64,000 nucleotides of DNA from NORP110 sp051251595 (GTDB lineage Bacteria; Pseudomonadota; Alphaproteobacteria; Rhodobacterales; Rhodobacteraceae). The notes beneath the pieces were generated by a model. That model searched no databases and was not told where the DNA came from. It worked only from the letters and a program-made list of their open reading frames with translations. Each line of letters starts with the position of its first letter. Positions within the stretch are counted from its first letter, which is position 1. Shown piece after piece: positions 43,395 through 52,463 of this stretch. The stretch spans positions 1-64,000 of the forward strand of contig JBPOFA010000015.1 in assembly GCA_051251595.1 (NCBI GenBank). The letters run 5' to 3'. The position numbers were made by a program, and so were the translations under genes.

Positions 43395-44394
43395 TTCGAA
43401 CCTTTATCGAATGGCGTTCTGCAAAGGGAAAGACGATCATGCCGATCACGATTGCGAACCAAAGAGTTGTTAAACGGATGATTGCGGTTGCGGGCAGGCT
43501 GACCTCTAGTGGGACGCCTTCAATGGACAAAAGCGCGACCATTGCTGCCTCTGCGCCGCCAATGCCACCGGGCGCACCTGTCAGGCCGCCTGCGATGGTT
43601 GAAAACATGAAAATCGCCATGGCCGAGGCCAGGCTAACGCTTGCGCCCATCCACACCAGCAACAGATGAAAGGCGTACCCTTCTGCCAACCAGCCAAGCG
43701 CGCCAATGCCGACCGCCATGGTCATCAGGCCAGGGCTGGAAAAACGACCAAGTGAGCGTGCAGCGGTGCGCACGCGGGCAAACAGGCGTGGCCAGCGCCC
43801 CACAATGCGATAACCGATATCTGCGGCCAGCGCCAAAAGCCGGGGGCGTGTTGACACCAAAGCGGCCATGAGCCCGAGGATTGCGATCGGAAATGCGCCA
43901 GAGATGCCGCTGGTGGATAAGGCCAATGCAATGGCTAGAATTGCGGCCATGGCGGCAAGATCGGAAGCGCGATCCACCAACAAGAGGGGCGCCGTTTTTT
44001 CCAGGGTCCACCCGGTTTCACGGCGCAGCCAGCGCATGCGGACGAATTCCCCCAATCGGCCCGGGGTGACGGCCATGGCCAATCCCCCCAGAAAGTGGCG
44101 GGCGTTTTGGATCAATTTGGTCGGCAAACCCAGATGCGTCGCGAAAATGTGCCAGCGCAGGCTGCGCAACAGATAGTTCGCCAGGCTTAGCGCCAGTAAA
44201 ATCCCAACCTGTGCCCAGCTGAGCTTTGACACTTGTGCAATTGTTTCTTCCCATCCCGTCGCGGCGGCCATGCCAAACAGGCCAAGCAGGACGGCAATGA
44301 TAAGGCCCGCAAGAATGGCAAAATCCCACGCGCCGCGCTTACGCTTGGGGCGGGGAAGGGTCTTGGGGGTCAGGTTTGTGCTGCTCATTGTCAT
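43375..44394 (-). CDS. Lysylphosphatidylglycerol synthase-type (UPF0104) membrane protein
   Basis: About 337-339 residues (starts at 44394 or 44388 are both possible). A basic N-terminus precedes about eight membrane helices. The conserved segments AMAVTPGRLGEFVRMRWL, GGLTGAPGGIGGAEAAMVAL and the C-terminal TAIIRLTTLWFAI match the LPG_synthase_TM family, which includes lipid flippase-like domains. No soluble synthase domain is present. It overlaps the DprE1-like gene by 20 bases, so a role in moving the lipid-linked product across the membrane is possible but unproven. Confidence 0.82.
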   Translation of the reverse strand: MTMSSTNLTPKTLPRPKRKRGAWDFAILAGLIIAVLLGLFGMAAATGWEETIAQVSKLSWAQVGILLALSLANYLLRSLRWHIFATHLGLPTKLIQNARHFLGGLAMAVTPGRLGEFVRMRWLRRETGWTLEKTAPLLLVDRASDLAAMAAILAIALALSTSGISGAFPIAILGLMAALVSTRPRLLALAADIGYRIVGRWPRLFARVRTAARSLGRFSSPGLMTMAVGIGALGWLAEGYAFHLLLVWMGASVSLASAMAIFMFSTIAGGLTGAPGGIGGAEAAMVALLSIEGVPLEVSLPATAIIRLTTLWFAIVIGMIVFPFAERHSIKVRNALEEH

Positions 44395-44510
44395 TTGTTG
44401 CCGATCTAGACACACAATAGGGCAATTTTATGAACCTGTTTCCAATTTCTAAACAATTGGATCGAATAAAATAGAAGAGCACTTAAGATGTTGGTTTCTT
44501 GCAGGGAAAA

Positions 44511-44530
44511 GGGCGCGTTATTTCGCGCCC
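44511..44530 (-). terminator. Rho-independent terminator after scoB
   Basis: A 7-bp GC stem (44511-44517 against 44524-44530) with a six-base loop, 11 bases past the scoB stop. On the minus strand the stem is followed by TTTTCCC. It ends the scoAB unit. Confidence 0.7.
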
Positions 44531-44541
44531 TGATCCATTAA

Positions 44542-45165
44542 TCAGACGATTTTGCCTTTTGTGGCGGCAATCATGTCTTCGCGTGTCACTCCAGGCGCAA
44601 GCTCTGCAATATGAAGGCCTTTGTGGGTGACATCCAATACGCCAAGATTGGTTATGATCCGGTCAACAACGCCTTTGCCTGTTAGGGGCAGCGTACATTT
44701 TTCCAGAATCTTGCTGTCACCGTGTTTGTTCGTGTGGTCCATGACCACCACGACACGGCCCACACCTGCGACCAGATCCATCGCGCCGCCCATGCCTTTG
44801 ACCAGCTTGCCGGGAATCATCCAATTCGCCAGATCGCCATTTTCGGCAACTTCCATCGCGCCCAGAATCGCCATGGCGATTTTGCCGCCACGGATCATGC
44901 CAAACGACGTTGCGCTGTCAAAATAGCTGGTGCGATCCATTTCGGTGATCGTCTGTTTGCCAGCGTTGATCAGGTCTGCGTCTTCTTCGCCTTCAACGGG
45001 GAAGGGGCCCATGCCCAGCATTCCATTTTCAGATTGCAGCGTGACGTCCACGCCTTCGGGAATGTAGTTGCTGACCAGGGTCGGGATGCCGATGCCCAGG
45101 TTTACATACATGCCGTCTTCGAGCTCTTGCGCGGCACGCTCTGCCATTTGATTTCTGTCCCACAT
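44542..45165 (-). CDS. scoB: 3-oxoacid CoA-transferase subunit B
   Basis: A 207-residue beta subunit of succinyl-CoA:3-ketoacid CoA-transferase. The catalytic Glu lies in SENGMLGMGPFP; NLGIGIPTLVSNYI and VVVMDHTNKHGDSKI are typical. With subunit A it activates acetoacetate and related oxoacids, linking ketone-body or polyhydroxybutyrate turnover to the TCA cycle. It follows scoA by 12 bases. Confidence 0.94.
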   Translation of the reverse strand: MWDRNQMAERAAQELEDGMYVNLGIGIPTLVSNYIPEGVDVTLQSENGMLGMGPFPVEGEEDADLINAGKQTITEMDRTSYFDSATSFGMIRGGKIAMAILGAMEVAENGDLANWMIPGKLVKGMGGAMDLVAGVGRVVVVMDHTNKHGDSKILEKCTLPLTGKGVVDRIITNLGVLDVTHKGLHIAELAPGVTREDMIAATKGKIV

Positions 45166-45177
45166 GGTCCCGTCCCC

Positions 45178-45873
45178 CTAGGCTGCGCGCGTTGTGCGCT
45201 GTTCGATACGTTTTTCGTGTTCGCCCTGAATGATGCGATGCACATAAATACCGGGCAGATGGATCAGATCTGGATCCAGACTTCCGGTCGGAACGATTTC
45301 TTCAACTTCAGCAACACAGACTTTGCCGCACATGGCGGCTGGCGGGTTAAAGTTGCGGGCGGTTTTGCGAAAGATAAGATTGCCGGTTTCATCGGCCTTC
45401 CAAGCTTTCACCAAGGAAAGATCCGCAACTATCCCGCGTTCCATAATATAGGTTTCGCCGTCGAAATCTTTGTGCTCTTTGCCCTCGGCGATGACGGTTC
45501 CAACGCCGGTTTTGGTGTAAAATCCGGGGATCCCTGCGCCACCGGCACGCATGCGTTCAGCCAGGGTGCCTTGGGGGTTGAATTCCAGTTCCAGTTCGCC
45601 CGACAAATACTGGCGCATGAATTCTGCATTTTCACCAACGTAAGAGCTGATCATCTTTTTGACCTGCCGCGTCTGCAGCAAGATGCCGATCCCAAAGTCA
45701 TCGACGCCTGCGTTGTTTGACGCAAAGGTCAGGTCTTTTGTTCCGGCCTCTTTAATGGCCTGCAACAACAGTTCGGGGATGCCGCATAACCCAAAGCCGC
45801 CAGCGGCAATAAACATTCCGTCATGCAGCAGACCTGCAAGGGCCTCCTCGGCATTTGAATAGATCTTCTTCAC
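45178..45873 (-). CDS. scoA: 3-oxoacid CoA-transferase subunit A
   Basis: A 231-residue alpha subunit with the Gly-rich CoA-binding loop GGFGLCGIPELL (about 21-32) and the conserved FIAAGGFG start. It forms an alpha2-beta2 enzyme with scoB. The promoter is expected in the short gap before topA or within topA, as only 45 bases separate them. Succinyl-CoA is the likely CoA donor; acetyl-CoA:acetoacetate transferase (AtoDA) is the alternative. Confidence 0.93.
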   Translation of the reverse strand: MKKIYSNAEEALAGLLHDGMFIAAGGFGLCGIPELLLQAIKEAGTKDLTFASNNAGVDDFGIGILLQTRQVKKMISSYVGENAEFMRQYLSGELELEFNPQGTLAERMRAGGAGIPGFYTKTGVGTVIAEGKEHKDFDGETYIMERGIVADLSLVKAWKADETGNLIFRKTARNFNPPAAMCGKVCVAEVEEIVPTGSLDPDLIHLPGIYVHRIIQGEHEKRIEQRTTRAA

Positions 45874-45918
45874 GTTGCTATTCCCTCACTTCGCAAATTT
45901 CGTTCAATGCTTGAAAGA

Positions 45919-48531
45919 CTATGCGTCTTTTGTATCGGTTTTTTTAGCGGCTGCCGCAGTTTTTTTTGTGGCTGTCGTCTTGGCCGCTGCGGTTTTGCGA
46001 GCGGCTGTTTTCTTTTTGGCAGGGGCTTTGCGTCTGGTGCCCTTCTTGGCCGCTTTTTCAGCGATCAATTTAACGGCAAGATCCATTGTGACATCTGCCG
46101 GTTCGACGTCTTTGGGCAAAGTTGCGTTCACTTTTTCCCATTTCACATAGGGGCCATAGCGACCTTCCATGACGTTGACCGGTCCACCGCTTTCGGGATG
46201 CTCGCCAAGTTCCTGCAATGGCTTGACCGCTGTCCGACCGCCGCCACGCGCCGCTTTTTGCGCCAGAACTTCGACGGCGCGGTTCATGCCGACCGTAAAT
46301 ACTTCTTCGACGTCAGGCAGGTTGGCATAGACACGACCGTGTTTCACAAACGGGCCGTAGCGCCCGATACCAGCCTCAACAACTTCTCCGTCTTCCGGGT
46401 GTTTGCCGACTTCGCGGGGCAGGCTGAGCAACAGCATCGCCTTTTCAAAGTCGATGCTTTCCGGAGACCAGCCTTTGGGCAAGCTGGCCCGTGGTGGTTT
46501 TGGCACATCCTCGGTTGGCTCGCCACGTTGCACATAGGGGCCAAACCGGCCCACGCGCAGGGTGATTTCGTCGCCGTTGTCAGTGCCCAGCACTTTGCCA
46601 TCCAACAGGTTTTCGTCGCCTTCGGTCGGAGCCGTCAGTGGACGGGTGAAACGACATTCAGGATAGTTGGAACAGCCGATAAAGGCGCTGCCAGAGCGCG
46701 CGGTTTTCAGGCCCAATCGCCCGTCGCCGCATTTCTTACAGACACGCGGGTCGGTTCCGTCCTCATTCGGGGGGAACACATGAGGTTCTAGAACTTCGTC
46801 GATTTTGTCCAAGACTTCGCGAATGCGCAGTTCAGATGTCTCTTCTATAGCTGCTGAAAAATCGCTCCAGAAGCCTTGCAGAACGGTCTTGTAGTCGCGG
46901 TCCCCGGCGGAAACGTCGTCTAGTTGCGATTCCAAATTGGCAGTGAATTCATAGCCAACATATTTGCGGAAATAGTTCAAAAGGAAAACCGTGACCAAAC
47001 GGCCTTTATCCTCTGGAATCAAGCGGTTCTTGTCCTTGCGGACATAGGCGCGATCCTGAATTGTTGTCACAACGGACGCATAGGTTGACGGGCGGCCGAT
47101 GCCCAATTCTTCCATCCGTTTGACCAAAGAGGCCTCTGTGTAACGGGGTGGGGGCTGGGTGAAATGCTGATCGGGCGTGATGGTGCCTTTTTCTGCGGGT
47201 TCGCCCTGCATAATCTGCGGCAAACGCTTGTCATCATCATCCACAACCGCGTCGTCTGCGTCGTCGCGGCCTTCTTCATAGACGCGCATGAAGCCATCAA
47301 ACAAAACAACCTGACCGGTGGCGCGCAGAACAATCTGTTGATCCTCGCTGCCCACATCAACGGTCGTGCGTTCCATCCGGGCGGCTTCCATTTGGCTGGC
47401 GATTGTCCGCTTCCAGATCAGATCATAAAGCTTGCGTTGATCCGCATCTGTGATCTTCAGATCTTCGGTTGCTCGGGAAAGCTCCGTTGGACGGATACAT
47501 TCGTGCGCTTCCTGCGCGTTTTTAGCCTTGTTTTTATAGACACGCGCCGATTTCGGGACGTATTCCGCGCCATAGCGGTCTTTGATCGTCTCGCGTGCGG
47601 CGGTGATCGCCTCTGGCGCCATGTCGATGCCGTCGGTCCGCATATAGGTAATGTACCCGGCCTCGTACAATCTTTGCGCCGTGCTCATGGTTTGGCGCGC
47701 GCCAAAGCCGAATTTTCGGCTGGCTTCTTGCTGTAGGGTCGAGGTCATGAAAGGGGCAGATGGGTTGCGCGAAGCAGCTTTTGCCTCGACCGACGCGACA
47801 GTCAGGTCCCGGGACGTGATGGCCTGAACTGCAAGTTCTGCCTGCGTTTCATTGGCGATGTCAAAACGGTCGAGTTTTTGGCCTGCCAAAACGGTCAGCC
47901 GCGCCTCGTAGGTTTGGCCGCGTGGGGTCGAAAGGATGGCCTTGATCGTCCAGTATTCCTTGGGACGGAATGCTTCGATTTCCATTTCGCGTTCGACGAT
48001 CAGGCGCAAACAGACCGATTGCACGCGACCCGCCGATTTTGCACCGGGCAATTTGCGCCACAGAACGGGGGATAGGTTGAAGCCCACCAAATAGTCCAGG
48101 GCGCGGCGGGCCAGATAGGCCTCTACCAATTCCATATCCACCTGACGGGGATTTTTCATGGCCTCGGTGACGGCGGTTTTTGTGATGGCGTTGAACACAA
48201 CACGGCTGACGGGCGTGCTTTTTTTGATCGATTTGCGTTTTGTGAGCGCTTCTTGCAGGTGCCAGCTGATTGCTTCGCCTTCGCGATCGGGGTCGGTTGC
48301 GAGGATCAGTTCGTTGTCGTCTTTCAGCGCATCTGCGATGGCTTTGACGTGTTTTTTACTGTCGCTGCCAATTTCCCATATCATGTCGAAATCATTGTCT
48401 GTGTCGACGGATCCGTTCTTTGGGGGCAGGTCGCGGACGTGGCCATAACTTGCCAAAACAGTATAATCGTCCCCCAAATATTTGTTTATTGTCTTAGCCT
48501 TAGCTGGGGATTCAACGACGACAACAGGCAT
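45919..48531 (-). CDS. topA: DNA topoisomerase I
   Basis: The 870-residue type IA topoisomerase that relaxes negative supercoils. Toprim acids D80 and D82 lie in ATDPDREGE; the active-site Tyr is Y296 in GYITYMRTD. A single zinc motif (CKKCGDGRL ... CSNYPEC) is followed by three copies of a GRYGPYVK-type repeat. The C-terminal 45 residues are Lys/Ala/Thr-rich, a common DNA-binding tail in alphaproteobacteria. It is transcribed after dprA on the same strand. Confidence 0.97.
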   Translation of the reverse strand: MPVVVVESPAKAKTINKYLGDDYTVLASYGHVRDLPPKNGSVDTDNDFDMIWEIGSDSKKHVKAIADALKDDNELILATDPDREGEAISWHLQEALTKRKSIKKSTPVSRVVFNAITKTAVTEAMKNPRQVDMELVEAYLARRALDYLVGFNLSPVLWRKLPGAKSAGRVQSVCLRLIVEREMEIEAFRPKEYWTIKAILSTPRGQTYEARLTVLAGQKLDRFDIANETQAELAVQAITSRDLTVASVEAKAASRNPSAPFMTSTLQQEASRKFGFGARQTMSTAQRLYEAGYITYMRTDGIDMAPEAITAARETIKDRYGAEYVPKSARVYKNKAKNAQEAHECIRPTELSRATEDLKITDADQRKLYDLIWKRTIASQMEAARMERTTVDVGSEDQQIVLRATGQVVLFDGFMRVYEEGRDDADDAVVDDDDKRLPQIMQGEPAEKGTITPDQHFTQPPPRYTEASLVKRMEELGIGRPSTYASVVTTIQDRAYVRKDKNRLIPEDKGRLVTVFLLNYFRKYVGYEFTANLESQLDDVSAGDRDYKTVLQGFWSDFSAAIEETSELRIREVLDKIDEVLEPHVFPPNEDGTDPRVCKKCGDGRLGLKTARSGSAFIGCSNYPECRFTRPLTAPTEGDENLLDGKVLGTDNGDEITLRVGRFGPYVQRGEPTEDVPKPPRASLPKGWSPESIDFEKAMLLLSLPREVGKHPEDGEVVEAGIGRYGPFVKHGRVYANLPDVEEVFTVGMNRAVEVLAQKAARGGGRTAVKPLQELGEHPESGGPVNVMEGRYGPYVKWEKVNATLPKDVEPADVTMDLAVKLIAEKAAKKGTRRKAPAKKKTAARKTAAAKTTATKKTAAAAKKTDTKDA

Positions 48532-48707
48532 GAAATTCCTTTCGACTCGGGGGACTCGCTATGTCGGGGAAATGTGTCGCCACGCCGGAAATGTCAATGC
48601 AATGTCAAAAATCATCTTGTCACAGGGCCGACAATCACGCGGATGTGTCACAGTTCGTTCGGGTGGGAATTTGCTGGATTTTGGTTTTCCCAATAACGAA
48701 CAGCCCC

Positions 48708-49850
48708 CTAGGCAGAGGGTGATTTCGACAAGAGCCCGCCGGATTGCCGGATGATCACGCCTTGCAGTTCCAGGCTGACCAGTTCTGGGGCAATCTTTGC
48801 GGCTGGAACGTTGAGATCGCGGATCAGTTGGTCTTCGGCGACGGGGCTGGGACCTAGGCGGTTCAATATCTCAGAGTGTAGTTTTGCCTGTTCGATGGCG
48901 GGGTGTTTGGACTTGGGCGCGGGTTGGGCCCCGGCCTTGGTTGGGTCTTCTTCGCCAATCGGGGCAAGGGATTCAATAATGTCGTCGACATTGCGCACCA
49001 GTTGTGCCCCGTCACGGATCAGCATGTTACACCCGGATGCGCGCGCATCAAAAGGATGCCCCGGAACGACCAGAACGTCACGTCCTTGGTCCAATGCGTT
49101 TTTTGCTGTGATTAGACTGCCGGAACGCGCGGCGGCCTCTACCACGACGACGGCCTGAGATATCCCAGAGATGATCCGGTTGCGTTGCGGGAAATGGCGG
49201 GCAATCGGTTGCAGCCCCATGGGCTGTTCTGAAAGACGCAGGCCATGGTCCAAGATTTCCTGGGCCAATACAGCGTTTTCTGCCGGGTAGACGACGTCAA
49301 CGCCCCCGGCCATAACGGCCAATGTCCCACTATCCTTTGCTGCGACATGCGCAGCGGCGTCGATTCCACGGGCGAGGCCGGACACCACGATAAGCCCAGC
49401 CTCTGCCAGACCATTGGCCAATTGCCGCGCCATGCGCGTGCCAAGGCTAGAGGCATTGCGTGCGCCGACCAGTGCGACCATGGGTTTTTTAAGAAGTTCA
49501 GGGTTCCCGAGTGCCCAAAGTATTGGGGGGGCGTCCGGCAGTTCTGCCAATTTTTCGGGATAATCGACCGACCCAAATGGAATCGGGGTCGCCCCGGCGA
49601 TGCGGCCCGCGTTGAGTTCGGCCTGAACGGCGGATGGCGAGCAGAGTTCGTAGTCTTTCACACCGGCCGCTTTGGCGATTTCCGGCAATGCGGCTAGGGC
49701 GGCGTCAATGGACCCATGTTCCTGCATCAATCGGTAGAATGTTGTTGGTCCGACGCGGCGGGATCGCAAGAGCCGAAACCACGCTGCCAGTTCTTCCATA
49801 CTCTGGGGTGGGGTGAGGGGGTGGGTGGAAGGGAATAAATCCTCTGACAT
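48708..49850 (-). CDS. dprA: DNA processing protein DprA (Smf)
   Basis: A 380-residue protein. The Rossmann-like DprA core shows VALVGARNASSLGTRMARQL and IVVSGLARGIDAAAH. A C-terminal winged-helix (about 315-375) is present. DprA loads RecA on incoming single-stranded DNA in natural transformation. An N-terminal helix-hairpin-helix-like region (RRVGPTTFYRLMQEHGS) precedes the core. It lies between tldD and topA. Confidence 0.95.
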   Translation of the reverse strand: MSEDLFPSTHPLTPPQSMEELAAWFRLLRSRRVGPTTFYRLMQEHGSIDAALAALPEIAKAAGVKDYELCSPSAVQAELNAGRIAGATPIPFGSVDYPEKLAELPDAPPILWALGNPELLKKPMVALVGARNASSLGTRMARQLANGLAEAGLIVVSGLARGIDAAAHVAAKDSGTLAVMAGGVDVVYPAENAVLAQEILDHGLRLSEQPMGLQPIARHFPQRNRIISGISQAVVVVEAAARSGSLITAKNALDQGRDVLVVPGHPFDARASGCNMLIRDGAQLVRNVDDIIESLAPIGEEDPTKAGAQPAPKSKHPAIEQAKLHSEILNRLGPSPVAEDQLIRDLNVPAAKIAPELVSLELQGVIIRQSGGLLSKSPSA

Positions 49851-49896
49851 GCGTGATTCCGTCTCTTGCTGAAATCACTTTGCGCAGCCCATAGTT

Positions 49897-49946
49897 AATG
49901 CCACGTAAACGGCCGCGACTTTTTCGCAGCCGTTTGGCATTTTTTT
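49897..49946 (+). terminator. Long hairpin with plus-strand T run between dprA and tldD
   Basis: Nested stems AATGCC/GGCATT (49897-49902 with 49936-49941), AAACGGC/GCCGTTT (49907-49913 with 49929-49935) and GCGA/TCGC form a long hairpin. A run of T follows on the plus strand, and the tldD stop is at 49948 on the minus strand. The hairpin may terminate tldD, but the T run is on the antisense side, where no gene ends. Confidence 0.5.
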
Positions 49947-49947
49947 G

Positions 49948-51369
49948 TCAGGTGGCAGATCCGCCCACGGTTAGGCCACCGATCAAAAGGGTTGGTTGCC
50001 CAACCCCGACAGGCACCCATTGGCCAGCCTTGCCGCAATTGCCAATGCCGGGGTCCAGCGCCATGTCATTGCCGATGGCGCGTATGTTCTTCAGCGCTGT
50101 TGCGCCGTCGCCGATCAATGTTGCACCCTTGACGGGTGCGCCGATCTTACCGTTTTGGACGCGATAGGCCTCTGTGCAGCTGAAAACGAATTTTCCGTTG
50201 GTGATGTCCACCTGACCGCCGCCAAAGCCAACGGCATAGATGCCGTCCTTTACATCTGAAACCACATCGCCGGGGGCTGCATCCCCGCCCAGCATATAGG
50301 TGTTGGTCATGCGTGGCATCGGCGGGTGGGCATAGCTTTCGCGGCGTCCATTGCCGGTTGGCTTCATCCCCATCAGCCGGGCGTTTTGGCGATCCTGCAT
50401 GTAGCCCACCAGAATGCCATCTTCGATCAGAACGTTTTTCGCAGAAGGCGTTCCCTCGTCATCAACGCTAAGGGAACCGCGACGGTCCGGGATGGTTCCG
50501 TCGTCAAGCACGGTCACGCCCTTAGAGGCGATGCGTTCCCCCATCAGACCTGCAAAAACAGAAGCGTTCTTGCGATTTGCGTCGCCTTCCAGCCCGTGGC
50601 CAATCGCCTCATGCAGCAGGATGCCGGGCCAGCCGGCCCCAAGGGCGACATCCATCATGCCGGCAGGGGCGGGCACGGCCTCTAGATTGACCAGCGCGAT
50701 CCGCAGGGCCTCTTTCGTTGCGGATTTCCACATGTCAGGTTCGATCAAACCGGTCAGGGCATAGCGCCCTCCGCTGCCGTGGCCGCCGCTTTCGCGGCGC
50801 CCGTTTTCTTCGACGATGACAGAGACATTGACGCGTGTCATCGGGCGCGCGTCGCGCACAAGCGTGCCTTCGGGGCGCAGGATTTCAATTTCCTGCATAG
50901 AGGCCGCAATCGTTGCCGAGACCTGTATCACGCGTTTGTCCAGGCTGCGGGCAAAGGCGTCTATTTCGCGCAAGGTGTCGACCTTGACCGGGAAACTGGC
51001 GTCTTCCATTGGGTTTTTGTCAGAGTAGAGCCGTTGATTCGTCGCCATCGGCCCCGGCGCCGGGGTGCCGCCACCTGCACCAACGGCCAGACGCGCGGTT
51101 TCAACGGCGCGTTTGAGGGCAGATTCGTTGAGCGCGGTGGAATGCGCATATCCGGCCGTTTCGCCGCGCACGGCGCGCAGGCCAAATCCTTCGGCCGCGT
51201 CATAGCTGGCAGTCTTGAGACGGCCATCGTCAAACACCAAAACCTCTGATCTGCGGCGTTCAAGGAACAGTTCCCCATCATCTGCACCTGCGGTTGCTTC
51301 GCGCAGCAGAGAGAGCGCTTTTTCCTGATCCAGGTCGTTTTCAAAGGGGCGAAAGTGGTCTGACGGCAT
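49948..51369 (-). CDS. tldD: Metalloprotease TldD
   Basis: A 473-residue protein of the TldD/PmbA family, zinc peptidases that with TldE degrade unfolded peptides and process microcin-like or gyrase-targeting substrates. The metal motif H253-EAIG-H258 with E261 (HEAIGHGLEGD) is intact. The ATG at 51369 has GGAG six bases upstream; a TTG at 51372 is also in frame. It is divergent from coxB. Confidence 0.95.
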   Translation of the reverse strand: MPSDHFRPFENDLDQEKALSLLREATAGADDGELFLERRRSEVLVFDDGRLKTASYDAAEGFGLRAVRGETAGYAHSTALNESALKRAVETARLAVGAGGGTPAPGPMATNQRLYSDKNPMEDASFPVKVDTLREIDAFARSLDKRVIQVSATIAASMQEIEILRPEGTLVRDARPMTRVNVSVIVEENGRRESGGHGSGGRYALTGLIEPDMWKSATKEALRIALVNLEAVPAPAGMMDVALGAGWPGILLHEAIGHGLEGDANRKNASVFAGLMGERIASKGVTVLDDGTIPDRRGSLSVDDEGTPSAKNVLIEDGILVGYMQDRQNARLMGMKPTGNGRRESYAHPPMPRMTNTYMLGGDAAPGDVVSDVKDGIYAVGFGGGQVDITNGKFVFSCTEAYRVQNGKIGAPVKGATLIGDGATALKNIRAIGNDMALDPGIGNCGKAGQWVPVGVGQPTLLIGGLTVGGSAT

Positions 51370-51547
51370 CAAATGCTCCGATTTTATCGCAGTAAATTCC
51401 CAAAAGCGTCTGTTTGCCGCAAGGGATTTGCTTGTTTACACTTCTCTAATATGGTTTCAGGACGCCAGGACACAACGGGATTCCATTTATTCTTTTGGGT
51501 GCCGTAAGAAATGGCATGCAAAGCCGCCAGTCGAACAGGAAGTGAAT

Positions 51548-52417
51548 ATGCGCTTTATTTCTAAACTTTCAGGCCTCTTGGCCGCAACTGTGACCACGCT
51601 TATGGCGGGTCTTGCCTCTGCTCAGGATGGGATTGAGGGCCTGGAAATCATCGGGAAGCCCATTGATGGCGAGATGGGGTTTCAACCTGCTGTGACGTCG
51701 ATCGCTAGCGATTTGCACTGGTTGGACCACATGGTGCTGCTGATTATGACAGGGATTGTTATCTTTGTGACGCTGCTTTTGGCCATCATCATCTTGCGCT
51801 TTAACCGTAAGGCAAACCCAACCCCGGCGAAATTTACCCATAACACACCGATTGAAATTACGTGGACATTGGTTCCGATCGTTATCTTGGTGTTTATCGG
51901 TGCGTTTTCGTTGCCTGTGTTGTTCAACCAACAGGAAATCCCTGAAGCGGACATCACGATCAAGGCGACAGGGAACCAGTGGTACTGGACCTATCAGTAT
52001 CCGGACAGCGAATTTGAATTCGACAGCTTTATGCTGGCCCGCGAAGACCTAGAGTCCCACGGATATTCGCAATCGGACTATTTGCTGGCGACGGACACAG
52101 CGGTAGTGGTTCCTGTTGGCAAGGTTGTTGTGATGCAGGTTACTGCGTCTGATGTGATCCACTCTTGGGCGATGCCTGCATTCGGCGTTAAGCAGGACGG
52201 CGTTCCTGGACGTATCGCAGAGCTGTGGTTCAATGTCGAAAAAGAGGGCATCTATTTTGGCCAGTGTTCAGAGCTGTGCGGCAAGAACCACGCCTACATG
52301 CCAATCACTGTCAAAGCCGTGAGCCAAGACGTCTATGACGAATGGCTAAAAGGTGCGATCGAAGAGTACGCGGATGTTTCGACACCGGGTGCGCTGACCG
52401 TCGCGTCGAACGACTAA
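51548..52417 (+). CDS. coxB: Cytochrome c oxidase subunit II
   Basis: A 289-residue subunit of aa3-type oxidase with signal peptide (to about residue 25, GLASAQ), two membrane helices (about 60-84 and 105-127), and a CuA domain with ligands H205, C240, C244, H248 and M251 in CSELCGKNHAYM. It receives electrons from cytochrome c. The start at 51548 is preferred over the open frame from 51428. The cta operon continues downstream. Confidence 0.96.
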   Translation: MRFISKLSGLLAATVTTLMAGLASAQDGIEGLEIIGKPIDGEMGFQPAVTSIASDLHWLDHMVLLIMTGIVIFVTLLLAIIILRFNRKANPTPAKFTHNTPIEITWTLVPIVILVFIGAFSLPVLFNQQEIPEADITIKATGNQWYWTYQYPDSEFEFDSFMLAREDLESHGYSQSDYLLATDTAVVVPVGKVVVMQVTASDVIHSWAMPAFGVKQDGVPGRIAELWFNVEKEGIYFGQCSELCGKNHAYMPITVKAVSQDVYDEWLKGAIEEYADVSTPGALTVASND

Positions 52418-52424
52418 GCATTGA

Positions 52425-52444
52425 GGCCGCAGGTGGCTGCGGCC
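52425..52444 (+). terminator. Hairpin after coxB, possible attenuator
   Basis: An 8-bp perfect stem (52425-52432 against 52437-52444) with a four-base GTGG loop is followed by CTTCTT. It lies between coxB and ctaB and would reduce read-through, giving more coxB than assembly-factor mRNA. Confidence 0.55.
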
Positions 52445-52463
52445 CTTCTTCTAAACGGATGGA

